In this document: in pieces, positions 1-4,756 of the stretch
Numbering within the stretch: the stretch's first letter is position 1
How the letters are laid out: each line of letters opens with the position of its first letter
DNA from: Thermoleophilaceae bacterium
GTDB taxonomy: Bacteria > Actinomycetota > Thermoleophilia > Solirubrobacterales > JACPNS01
Assembly (NCBI GenBank): GCA_016463365.1
Contig: JAEMRJ010000130.1
Span: 1 to 5,939, forward strand
DNA length: 5,939 nt
Direction: 5' to 3'
Made by a program: the position numbers and the translations under genes
Notes under the pieces: model-generated
What the model was told of the DNA's origin: nothing
The model's input: only the letters and a program-made list of their open reading frames with translations
Databases searched by the model: none

Positions 1-1025
1 CCGACGAGCCGCCGCCGCGCAACGATGTCGAGCTCTTGAAGTTTGCGACCGCGCGCCTGGGCAACCGCGTGATCGACGCGATCAACGTGACCGCCGGCTA
101 CGAAAATGCTCCGCCGCTGTTTGAAGAGGTGACCTGGCGACTCGGGCCCGGCGAGCGCAGCGCGCTGGTCGGCGTCAACGGCGCGGGCAAGACGACGCTG
201 CTGAAGCTGATGGCCGGTGAGTTTCCGCCGCAGAAGGGCTCGGTCAAGCAGGGCCTGACGATCCGCGTCGCCCAGCTCGGCCAGCACGCCGAGCAGCTCA
301 ACGAAGATCGCAGCGTGCTCGAGTCGCTCGAGGACGCGAAGCTCGTCTCCAACCTCTCCGACGGCACCGAGATCACCGCCGGAATGCTCTGCGACCGCTT
401 CGGCTTTCGCGGCGGCCGCGGGCGCACGCTCGTGAAGGACCTCTCCGGCGGCGAGCGCAGGCGCCTGCAGCTGATGCGTCTGATGATGGGCGAGCCCAAC
501 GTCCTGCTGCTCGACGAGCCGACCAACGATCTCGACATCGACACGCTGACCGCGCTTGAGGATCTTCTCGACAGCTGGCCCGGGACGCTGATCGTCGTCA
601 GCCACGACCGCTATTTCGTCGAGCGCGTGACCGACAACGTCTACGGCCTGATGGGCGACGGCAAGCTGCGCCACCTGCCGCGCGGGATCGATCAGTACGT
701 CGCCGAACGCCGCGCGGCAGGGAGCGAGGGCGCGGCCGAGTGGGGGGCCGGGGCCGCCGGCCAGAAGGCCGTGACGCCCGGCGCGCAGCTGATGGCCGAG
801 CGCAAGGAGGCCAAGCGCTTGCAGAAAGAGCTGCGCCGGATCGAGCGCGAGCTCGAGAAGCTCACAACTCGCGAAACCGAACTGCACGAACTGCTCGTCG
901 AGCACGCGACCGAGTACGAGAAGATCGCTCCGCTCCAGAACGAGCTGAGCGAAGTCACGGCTCAAAAAGACGCGCTGGAAGCCGCGTGGCTCGAGCACTC
1001 TGAGCAACTGGAACACAGCAATTAA
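1..1025 (+). CDS. ABC-F family ATPase, Uup-like, 3' part (second ABC domain and C-terminal coiled coil)
   Basis: The reading frame is open from base 3, so the gene begins before the window. About 340 C-terminal codons are present, where complete ABC-F proteins have about 550-650. Seen: Walker A GVNGAGKTT (171-197), ABC signature LSGGERRRLQL (441-473), Walker B with catalytic Glu VLLLDEPTNDLD (501-536), and the switch histidine in SHDRYF just after. The tail, from about base 786, is a charged Glu/Lys/Arg/Leu-rich coiled coil, as in Uup-type members. Known of the family: ABC-F proteins are soluble, have two ABC domains and no membrane domain, and act at the ribosomal E site or in ribosome quality control. 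Some protect against antibiotics. The N-terminal ABC domain and the inter-domain linker, which separate EttA, Uup and resistance subtypes, are outside the window, so the exact subtype is inferred from the tail. The TTG at 36 is an internal codon, not the start. The gene ends with TAA, 76 bp before the next gene. Confidence 0.93.
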   Translation, partial: DEPPPRNDVELLKFATARLGNRVIDAINVTAGYENAPPLFEEVTWRLGPGERSALVGVNGAGKTTLLKLMAGEFPPQKGSVKQGLTIRVAQLGQHAEQLNEDRSVLESLEDAKLVSNLSDGTEITAGMLCDRFGFRGGRGRTLVKDLSGGERRRLQLMRLMMGEPNVLLLDEPTNDLDIDTLTALEDLLDSWPGTLIVVSHDRYFVERVTDNVYGLMGDGKLRHLPRGIDQYVAERRAAGSEGAAEWGAGAAGQKAVTPGAQLMAERKEAKRLQKELRRIERELEKLTTRETELHELLVEHATEYEKIAPLQNELSEVTAQKDALEAAWLEHSEQLEHSN

Positions 1026-1029
1026 TAGG

Positions 1030-1045
1030 TAGGTTGATGAACCTA
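1030..1045. repeat. Small inverted repeat after the ABC-F gene
   Basis: TAGGTT, then GATG, then AACCTA: a perfect 6-bp stem with a 4-nt loop, 4 bp after the ABC-F stop codon. It overlaps a CTAG-TTCG-CTAG element (1043-1054). GGTTGA at 1032-1037 could instead pair with TCAACC at 1067-1072. No T-run follows, so it is not a classical intrinsic terminator. It may be a weak 3'-end structure or chance. Confidence 0.3.
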
Positions 1046-1101
1046 GTTCGCTAGTCCGCGATCTGGTCAACCGAAGTTGCGATTGAGACGAAACAGGAAC
1101 T

Positions 1102-1455
1102 ATGAACTCGTTCGCTCACTTCCCCTCACACTCGCTGGAGCGCAAAGACGCTTCTTCCCTGAGCAGTCACTTCACGCTTGAAACCGCCATCGCGTTTCTG
1201 ATTGCCGCGTTGATCGCAGTGCTGATTTCCGGGGCGCTCGTGTACAACTCGATGACCAACGAGATCTCAAGCCTTCAGACAGCGCAGGTTGCGGCCCAGC
1301 AGAAGAACGTTCAGAGCAACGCGTTCTCTGCATGTGTCGAGAACAACCCTGGCGTCCCCATCATCAAGTGCCGCGAAGCGTCTTCGACCTTCGCCGCCGT
1401 GGACCCCCAGCCGGCCGCGTTCGACAAGGCCGTCGCTTTCATCTACGCGCCCTAG
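1102..1455 (+). CDS. Small single-pass membrane protein, function unknown
   Basis: 117 codons, ATG to TAG. AGGA at 1095-1098 is the only ribosome-binding-like sequence and sits unusually close, 3 nt before the ATG. The N-terminal ~27 residues are polar. Residues about 28-49 form one strongly hydrophobic segment rich in Ala, Ile and Leu. A Gln/Ala-rich helical stretch (about 55-72) follows, then a tail with two cysteines (C78 and C90), which could form a disulfide if the C-terminus is outside the cell. No cleavage site or lipobox is evident, so a membrane anchor is more likely than a cleaved signal peptide. The C-terminal part is rich in Ala and Pro. I do not recognise a family. It lies 76 bp after the ABC-F gene and may share its transcript. 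It ends only 6 bp from the stop codon of the converging gene. Typical codon use, an acceptable start and clear membrane topology support it as a real gene. Confidence 0.72.
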   Translation: MNSFAHFPSHSLERKDASSLSSHFTLETAIAFLIAALIAVLISGALVYNSMTNEISSLQTAQVAAQQKNVQSNAFSACVENNPGVPIIKCREASSTFAAVDPQPAAFDKAVAFIYAP

Positions 1456-1461
1456 CTCAGG

Positions 1462-2385
1462 CTACGCGGCGAGCGCCGGGCCGAGCAGCTTGCTCAGGGC
1501 CGGATCGCCGACCTTCTCGAGCAGTTCGGAAATGTCATCCGCGTAGTCGGCGGATGACGCTTCAGCAATGAAGGATCTACGCACTGCGGGCTTGGCGCGC
1601 AGCAGCGCTGCCGCGCCTCCGGAGGGGTCGTCGGCCAGGCAGATCGCCGGCACTGCGATGTACCACAAGTCGTTTTCCTGCACGACGGTGAGCAGCTCGT
1701 CGAGCGTCGAATCGCTCAGCAGCATCGCCTCGGAGACGATGCGCCGGAACTCTTCGAGGTTCATGTGGCTCATCAGGTCGAGCGCCTCGAACCACATCTG
1801 CTGATCTGCGGCGGTGTTGACGAGCGAGCGGATGCGCGCATCGCTGAGCATCGCCACGCCGACCCCGAGCCGTTCCTTGTCCTCGACCATGAAAGAGCTC
1901 AGCAGGATGTCAACGTCGCCGGCAAGATCGAGCGCGTGCTCCATCACGTCGTCTTCGACGAATGCGATCAGCTGACCGATCGCCACGTATTCCTTGCGCC
2001 GGATCAGTTCGTCGGCAATCTCCATCGAGATCTCTCGCGGGGTCTCTGAGAAAAGCGGCTTGATGCGGCGCGGGTCGGCCTGGATCGCCGTGTCGCAGAC
2101 AAACTCGATCGGCAGCCGCTTGAGGACGTTGACGGCGTGTCCGGAATCGATCTGACCGACAACCCGCGCGGCGAGGATCGGGCCGATCGCCTCCTGCGTG
2201 ATCTTTGCGATCACCGACGTCGGCATGATGTTGGCGAGTTTGGCCAGACGCCGGAGCGAAGAATCTTCTGCGAAGTAGACCTCGACGAGTTGCTGGCGGA
2301 ATTCGTAGAGCGCTTCGGGCGAAAGCTCGCCGAGGAACGCGATGTCTTCCTCGCCGACGCCCATCAGGTTGGCGATGCGCAGCAC
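1462..2385 (-). CDS. Alpha-helical repeat protein of unknown function (MgtE_N/HEAT-like appearance)
   Basis: 307 codons from GTG (2383-2385) to TAG (plus-strand CTA at 1462-1464). The protein is acidic, soluble and almost wholly helical. It has no membrane segment, no signal peptide and no nucleotide-binding or metal motif that I can see. It looks like tandem short helices. For example, a unit around W198 (QMWFEALDLM) is echoed 43 residues later around W241 (NDLWYIAVPA). The mid-part (about 60-130: LAARVVGQID, then ADPRRIKPLF) resembles the pattern of MgtE intracellular N-domain or HEAT-type helical repeats. That resemblance is an impression, not a domain hit. The gene follows the 77-codon gene after a 26-nt gap without a clear Shine-Dalgarno, so translation may be coupled. 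A CTG (2413-2415) overlapping the upstream stop is an alternative in-frame start that would add 10 residues. No function can be assigned; a scaffold or protein-binding role is speculation. Confidence 0.85.
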   Translation of the reverse strand: MLRIANLMGVGEEDIAFLGELSPEALYEFRQQLVEVYFAEDSSLRRLAKLANIMPTSVIAKITQEAIGPILAARVVGQIDSGHAVNVLKRLPIEFVCDTAIQADPRRIKPLFSETPREISMEIADELIRRKEYVAIGQLIAFVEDDVMEHALDLAGDVDILLSSFMVEDKERLGVGVAMLSDARIRSLVNTAADQQMWFEALDLMSHMNLEEFRRIVSEAMLLSDSTLDELLTVVQENDLWYIAVPAICLADDPSGGAAALLRAKPAVRRSFIAEASSADYADDISELLEKVGDPALSKLLGPALAA

Positions 2386-2411
2386 TTCAGCGCGGGAGTC
2401 GGGCGCGACGC

Positions 2412-2645
2412 TCAGTGGTCGCTCCCGAGAATCTTGCGGACGGTTCCGCGCAGTGGCCGGGGGACCAGCATCGCGACATCCTCTTCGGCTGCGGCGACGG
2501 ACGCCTCGTGCAGCTCGATCGACTCGACGAGCAGGCGGTTGAGCGTGGCGAGGTCGGCAGCCGACAGATCGTTGAGTTCACGCGGCGGCGTGTCACCAAG
2601 CGTTTCCGCCAGCTCGTTGAATCCCTTCTTCGACGTCGTCCCCAT
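2412..2645 (-). CDS. Small helical protein of unknown function, first gene of a two-gene unit
   Basis: 77 codons, ATG (2643-2645) to TGA. The frame stays open further upstream, to an ATG at 2720. That longer version would run through the divergent promoter region and add residues with no domain character, so the 2645 start is preferred. The product has a short polar N-terminus (MGTTSKKGF), a Pro-containing stretch (about 19-22), two likely helices with regularly spaced Leu/Ala/Glu (about 28-62) and a basic end (RPLRGTVRKIL). It has no Cys, no membrane segment and no recognised family. Its stop lies 26 nt before the start of the 307-codon helical protein, in a different frame. The two are separate genes, probably on one transcript. 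A small helical partner or regulator for the larger product is a reasonable inference, but nothing in the sequence proves it. Confidence 0.75.
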   Translation of the reverse strand: MGTTSKKGFNELAETLGDTPPRELNDLSAADLATLNRLLVESIELHEASVAAAEEDVAMLVPRPLRGTVRKILGSDH

Positions 2646-2650
2646 GCTCA

Positions 2651-2677
2651 GTTGACCTATCGACAGGTTACGCCTGT
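2651..2677. promoter_or_regulatory. Overlapping dyads in the divergent region upstream of the small helical gene
   Basis: This part of the 101-bp gap between the two divergent genes holds ACAGG-TTACG-CCTGT (2663-2677, perfect 5-bp arms), ACCT-ATCGAC-AGGT (2656-2667...2668 region, sharing AGGT) and an imperfect GTTGA/TCGAC pair (2651-2663). On the minus strand, TAACCT (2670-2665) fits a TAnnnT -10 box, with a predicted start site near 2658 and a short leader before the ATG at 2645. No convincing -35 is seen. The dyads would lie on or just downstream of that promoter, where a repressor could act. Arms this short are weak evidence. Confidence 0.3.
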
Positions 2678-2733
2678 GCGCTTGAACCGATGTGTGATTG
2701 TGCGCAACGTGCAGGGACATTTGCGGGCGGACC

Positions 2734-2746
2734 TAAACTGCGTCCA
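2734..2746 (+). promoter_or_regulatory. -10 box placed for a leaderless hemW transcript
   Basis: TAAACT (2734-2739) matches the actinobacterial TAnnnT -10 consensus. Exactly 7 nt separate it from the ATG at 2747, so transcription would start at or next to the A of the start codon. No Shine-Dalgarno precedes this ATG, and no good -35 is seen at the usual distance. The arrangement decides the hemW start in favour of 2747. Confidence 0.5.
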
Positions 2747-3958
2747 ATGGCCCGACTGCCTGAAGGGGATCCGGCGCCGCGGGACGGCGCGCTGCCGGCG
2801 GAGTCGCTGAGCGGTCTGAAGGGGCGACCGTTCGGGATCTACATCCACGTTCCCTTCTGCGCCACGCGCTGCGGGTACTGCGACTTCAACACGTATGTTG
2901 CGGGCGAGGACGGATCTGCACAGAGCGGCTACCTGGCCGCCGCGATCGCCGAACTTGATCTTGCGCAGCGCGTGATCGGCGACGACGCGCCCGAAGTTGA
3001 CACGGTCTTCGTCGGCGGCGGCACACCGACGATCCTCATGGCTGAGGATCTCGCCGCGCTGCTCGACGCCGTGCGCGAGCGCTTCGGGCTCGCCGACGAC
3101 GTGGAGGTCACTACGGAGGCCAACCCGGAGTCGGTCGACCCGGAGAAGTTCGCCGCTCTGCGCGAGGCCGGATTCACCCGGGTGTCGCTGGGCATGCAGT
3201 CCGCTGTTCCTTCAGTGCTCAAGACCCTCGATCGCGTTCATACGCCCGGCCGTCCCGAGGAGGCAGTGCGCGAGGCGCGCGCCGCGGGCTTCGAGCAGGT
3301 CAGCCTCGATCTCATCTACGGCACCCCCGGCGAGACCGCCGACGACTGGCGCGCGAGCCTGGACGCTGCGCTCTCGGCAGAGCCCGATCACATCAGCACG
3401 TACTCGTTGATCGTCGAACCCGGCACGCGTATGGCCGCGCAGGTCGCGCGCGGCGAGCTGATCGTCCCCGGCGAGGACACGATCGTCGATCGCTTCGAAA
3501 CCGCCGAGCGCGTGCTGGCGGACGCCGGGATGGACTGGTACGAGACCTGCAGCTGGGCGACCGGCGCCGAAGCCCACTGCCGCCACAACCTCGGCTACTG
3601 GTCCGGCGGCAACTGGTGGGGGATCGGGCCGGGATCGCACAGCCACATCAGCGGCGTGCGGTGGTGGAACGTGCTGCATCCTCGGGCCTGGGGTGAAATG
3701 GCGAAGAATGGAATCTCGCCGGCGGCCGCGCGCGAAATCCCGGACGCAGAATCCCAGCGGCTCGAAGCCGTCATGCTCGGCCTGCGACTTCGCGCGGGCG
3801 TGGCGCTTGCCGAATTGACCGACGACGGCCGAGCGGCCGCCTCAGAGCATTTGAACGGAGGGCTGCTTGAGGCGGCCGACTACGAGCGCGGCCGCGCCGT
3901 GCTGACGCTCAGGGGCCGACTGATGGCCGATCCCGTGACGGTGGATCTCGCCGAGTAA
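2747..3958 (+). CDS. hemW: HemW, radical-SAM heme chaperone
   Basis: 403 codons, ATG to TAA. A TIM-barrel radical SAM domain comes first. The cluster motif C38-X3-C42-X2-C45 (CATRCGYC) is followed by Asp-Phe, with no fourth Cys; true HemN has CX3CX2CXC. GGGTP (90-94) is the SAM-binding glycine motif. The HNLGYW sequence (280-285) is the HNxxYW heme-binding motif of HemW, and a HemN C-terminal domain follows (about 300-375). HemW binds heme and passes it to respiratory enzymes; it does not have coproporphyrinogen oxidase activity, although many databases still name it that way. The N-terminus MARLPEGDPAP matches actinobacterial HemW as I remember it. This and the leaderless -10 favour 2747 over the upstream ATG at 2690. 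The gene diverges from the helical pair, and its common partners lepA, hrcA and dnaJ are not in the window. It appears intact. Confidence 0.93.
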   Translation: MARLPEGDPAPRDGALPAESLSGLKGRPFGIYIHVPFCATRCGYCDFNTYVAGEDGSAQSGYLAAAIAELDLAQRVIGDDAPEVDTVFVGGGTPTILMAEDLAALLDAVRERFGLADDVEVTTEANPESVDPEKFAALREAGFTRVSLGMQSAVPSVLKTLDRVHTPGRPEEAVREARAAGFEQVSLDLIYGTPGETADDWRASLDAALSAEPDHISTYSLIVEPGTRMAAQVARGELIVPGEDTIVDRFETAERVLADAGMDWYETCSWATGAEAHCRHNLGYWSGGNWWGIGPGSHSHISGVRWWNVLHPRAWGEMAKNGISPAAAREIPDAESQRLEAVMLGLRLRAGVALAELTDDGRAAASEHLNGGLLEAADYERGRAVLTLRGRLMADPVTVDLAE

Positions 3959-3970
3959 CCGGCGAGTGTT

Positions 3971-4021
3971 CAGCCCTGGGCTGTTCAGGACCGTCAGCAA
4001 GGGCACCTGGTTCTGGGTGCT
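3971..4021 (+). repeat. Two small hairpins after hemW, possible weak transcript end
   Basis: CAGCCC-T-GGGCTG (3971-3983) is a near-continuous palindrome that can fold as CAGC/GCTG with a 5-nt loop. GCACC (4003-4007) and GGTGC (4016-4020) flank an 8-nt loop and can be extended by G-U pairs. TGTTCAG is also directly repeated (3967-3973 and 3982-3988). Neither hairpin has a T-tract, so neither is a convincing intrinsic terminator. They fill the gap between hemW and the next promoter. Confidence 0.3.
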
Positions 4022-4049
4022 TGACAAGTAGCGCCGAGCCGAATATGCG
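4021..4049 (+). promoter_or_regulatory. Promoter of the DUF4440 gene (TTGACA, 17 bp, TATGCG)
   Basis: A perfect -35 hexamer TTGACA (4021-4026) is followed after 17 bp by TATGCG (4044-4049), which matches the first three -10 positions but lacks the final T. The predicted start site is about 4056-4061, so the GTG at 4061 would have little or no leader. This agrees with the absence of a Shine-Dalgarno. It is the best -35 match in the window. Confidence 0.55.
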
Positions 4050-4053
4050 ATCC

Positions 4054-4077
4054 TCGGGCGGTGCAGGCACCGCCCGA
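4054..4077 (+). repeat. Perfect 10-bp hairpin enclosing the DUF4440 start codon
   Basis: TCGGGCGGTG (4054-4063), loop CAGG, CACCGCCCGA (4068-4077): ten uninterrupted base pairs, eight of them G-C. The GTG start codon (4061-4063) is the inner end of the left arm and would be paired in RNA. The element also lies at the predicted transcription start, so it could be a DNA operator instead of, or as well as, an RNA structure. Confidence 0.75.
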
Positions 4078-4444
4078 AATCGTTAATGCGCTGAACGAGC
4101 GCGAGCCGCTCTTTCACAATGCTCCTCCGGGAGCGGATCGCGAGTACCTCGAAGCGCTGATCACCGAGGACTACATCGAGGTCGGCGGATCCGGGCGGAT
4201 CTATTCGCGCGAGCGCGTGATCGAGACGGTCGTCGATCGATACGAACGCAATGAGCCAGCGGTCGAGTACGACGTCGATGAGTTTGCCGTCCGCGAGATC
4301 GCGCCGCACGCGTATCTGACGACCTACACGCTCAGCCAGCCCGACGGGCATGAAACGCGCGTGACCCGTCGGTCGACGATCTGGACCAACGCGACGGGCG
4401 AGTGGCAGGTTGTCTACCACCAGGGGACCGTCGTCGCGCCGTAG
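4061..4444 (+). CDS. DUF4440 / SnoaL-like NTF2-fold protein
   Basis: 127 codons, GTG to TAG. The in-frame stop at 4022-4024 has no ATG, GTG or TTG between it and 4061. The domain starts within the first ten residues, so GTG 4061 is the only workable start. The protein is one NTF2-like domain. An N-terminal helix (EIVNALNEREPLF) leads to the LITEDYIEVGGSGRIYSRE element (about 33-52), typical of DUF4440. Beta strands follow (YDVDEFAVREI, AYLTTYTL), and the closing WQVVYHQGT (about 115-123) is a DUF4440 hallmark. This fold forms a dimeric cone with a pocket, used by different members as enzymes, ligand binders or accessory domains. No catalytic residue set can be named here. It appears intact, has its own promoter and converges end to end with the methyltransferase remnant. 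Its start is buried in a hairpin. Confidence 0.88.
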   Translation: MQAPPEIVNALNEREPLFHNAPPGADREYLEALITEDYIEVGGSGRIYSRERVIETVVDRYERNEPAVEYDVDEFAVREIAPHAYLTTYTLSQPDGHETRVTRRSTIWTNATGEWQVVYHQGTVVAP

Positions 4445-4489
4445 TCAGGCGACGGCGCCGATGTTCAGGCGCACGGTTTCGTCGCCTGA
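4445..4489. repeat. Nested inverted repeat directly after the DUF4440 stop
   Basis: Outer arms TCAGGCGACG (4445-4454) and CGTCGCCTGA (4480-4489) pair perfectly over 10 bp. Inside them, GCGCC (4455-4459) and GGCGC (4468-4472) form a second 5-bp stem with an 8-nt loop. TCAGGCG also recurs directly at 4465-4471. The structure begins at the first base after the TAG stop and contains the TGA of the facing methyltransferase remnant. It could stabilise or end both converging transcripts, but there is no T-tract on either strand. Confidence 0.7.
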
Positions 4490-4582
4490 GAGCTCCAGCC
4501 GGCCCAGCACTTCGAGGCCGAGCGCGATGACCCCGGCGTTTGTGCGGTCGTAATCCTGCGCATTCCAGCCGTGCGGTGTCAC
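4445..4582 (-). pseudogene. Truncated SAM-dependent methyltransferase, N-terminal remnant
   Basis: A 45-codon frame runs on the minus strand from GTG (4580-4582) to TGA (plus-strand TCA at 4445-4447). The residues WNAQDYDRTNAG, then LGLEVLGRLEL and SGDETV, match the N-terminal helix and linker typical of class I SAM methyltransferases of the trans-aconitate methyltransferase-like group. In these, GDETVLDAGCGTG continues into SAM-binding motif I. Here the match breaks just after V37: the frame reads RLNIGAVA and stops, so motif I is at best degenerate and the whole Rossmann core is missing. An intact gene on the other strand occupies the space where the remainder would be. A complete methyltransferase has about 250 residues. 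The promoter seems preserved, so a peptide could still be made, but methyltransferase activity is excluded. The family call rests on a short, characteristic stretch. Confidence 0.6.
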
Positions 4583-4595
4583 GCGATCTATTCTA
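4583..4595 (-). promoter_or_regulatory. -10 box of the methyltransferase remnant, leaderless spacing
   Basis: On the minus strand, TAGAAT (4595-4590) is a near-consensus -10 and is followed by 7 nt and then the GTG at 4582. This is the same geometry as at hemW. No standard -35 is visible 16-18 bp upstream; the corresponding sequence is GTTTTC or CGTTTT. The spacer is filled by the ACGTAC palindromes, so activity is probably controlled by whatever binds there. Confidence 0.5.
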
Positions 4596-4623
4596 ACGTA
4601 CGTTTGTACGTGAAAACGTACAA
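4595..4623. promoter_or_regulatory. ACGTAC palindrome cluster, probable transcription-factor operator
   Basis: AACGTACGTT (4595-4604) is a perfect 10-bp palindrome. Sharing its last T is a second perfect dyad, TTGTACGT (4604-4611), GAAA (4612-4615), ACGTACAA (4616-4623). ACGTAC or its complement GTACGT occurs as three spaced copies in 29 bp. The cluster overlaps the -10 and spacer of the minus-strand promoter, the usual position for a TetR-, MarR- or similar dimeric repressor. No regulator gene is in the window. As RNA, the second dyad would be an 8-bp stem with a GNRA-type GAAA loop, a secondary possibility. Confidence 0.65.
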
Positions 4624-4656
4624 GCCCCGCTCCTCAGGGGTACTGGAAATACGCGC

Positions 4657-4662
4657 TAAACT
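4657..4662 (+). promoter_or_regulatory. Possible -10 box for the rpmG-secE-nusG operon
   Basis: TAAACT, identical to the box before hemW, sits about 130 bp upstream of rpmG. There is no matching -35 (4634-4639 reads TCAGGG). If used, transcription would start near 4669 and give a leader of about 125 nt that includes the hairpin and T-run at 4679-4700. This is a weak call; the true operon promoter may be elsewhere in 4624-4794. Confidence 0.25.
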
Positions 4663-4678
4663 TCACGAACCTCGTCCC

Positions 4679-4700
4679 TACCCGGCCGGGGTGTTTTTTT
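4679..4700 (+). terminator. Possible intrinsic terminator or attenuator upstream of rpmG
   Basis: TACCC (4679-4683) can pair with GGGTG (4689-4693) around a 5-nt loop, or CCC/GGG around GGCC, and seven T residues follow at 4694-4700. The stem is short, but the G/C content and uninterrupted T-run fit a rho-independent terminator on the plus strand. It would either stop read-through from the DUF4440 gene or, if a promoter lies just upstream, act as an attenuator in the operon leader. Confidence 0.45.
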
Positions 4701-4746
4701 GAGGTCTGCCCTTTCTCGCCTTGTGCTTCGTTAATTCATGCACGGC

Positions 4747-4756
4747 AACGATCGTT
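4747..4756. repeat. Palindrome AACGATCGTT in the rpmG leader
   Basis: A perfect 10-bp palindrome 38 bp before rpmG. It has the same AACG..CGTT outer bases as the palindrome at 4595-4604, with the central TA changed to AT. It may be a regulatory site or chance. The rest of 4624-4794 shows only a CCCC/GGGG hairpin (4625-4640), and I find no tRNA there. Confidence 0.3.

Noticed and set aside
36..38. TTG as the start of the ABC-F gene
   Set aside because: The frame continues upstream to the window edge with sensible ABC-F residues (PPRNDVELLKF), so this is an internal codon of a longer gene.
2401..2415. Frameshift joining the 77- and 307-codon genes into one
   Set aside because: The first gene ends cleanly after a basic C-terminus, the second has its own GTG, and there is no slippery sequence or interrupted domain across the junction.
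1568..2655. Several plus-strand frames opposite the helical-repeat gene, some over 90 codons
   Set aside because: The minus-strand frame is longer, has coherent helical protein character and a partner gene. The plus-strand products are Arg/His-rich shadow sequences.
2646..2720. Longer start (ATG 2720) for the 77-codon minus-strand gene
   Set aside because: It would run across the divergent promoter region and overlap the 5' part of the hemW leader, and the added residues lack domain character. ATG 2645 is simpler.
2690..2746. Upstream ATG as the hemW start, adding 19 residues
   Set aside because: The extra residues (MCDCAQRAGTF...) do not resemble any HemW N-terminus. The ATG at 2747 has a -10 box at leaderless distance and begins with the expected MARLPEGDPAP.
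3212..3679. Minus-strand frame inside hemW
   Set aside because: Antisense to the conserved radical-SAM coding region; composition is typical of a shadow frame and no family is evident.
3842..4420. Long minus-strand frame opposite the end of hemW and the DUF4440 gene
   Set aside because: It is a GC-rich shadow of two well-supported plus-strand genes, spans their intergenic promoter, and its product (VGPDRRPTGHARF...) has no recognisable domain.
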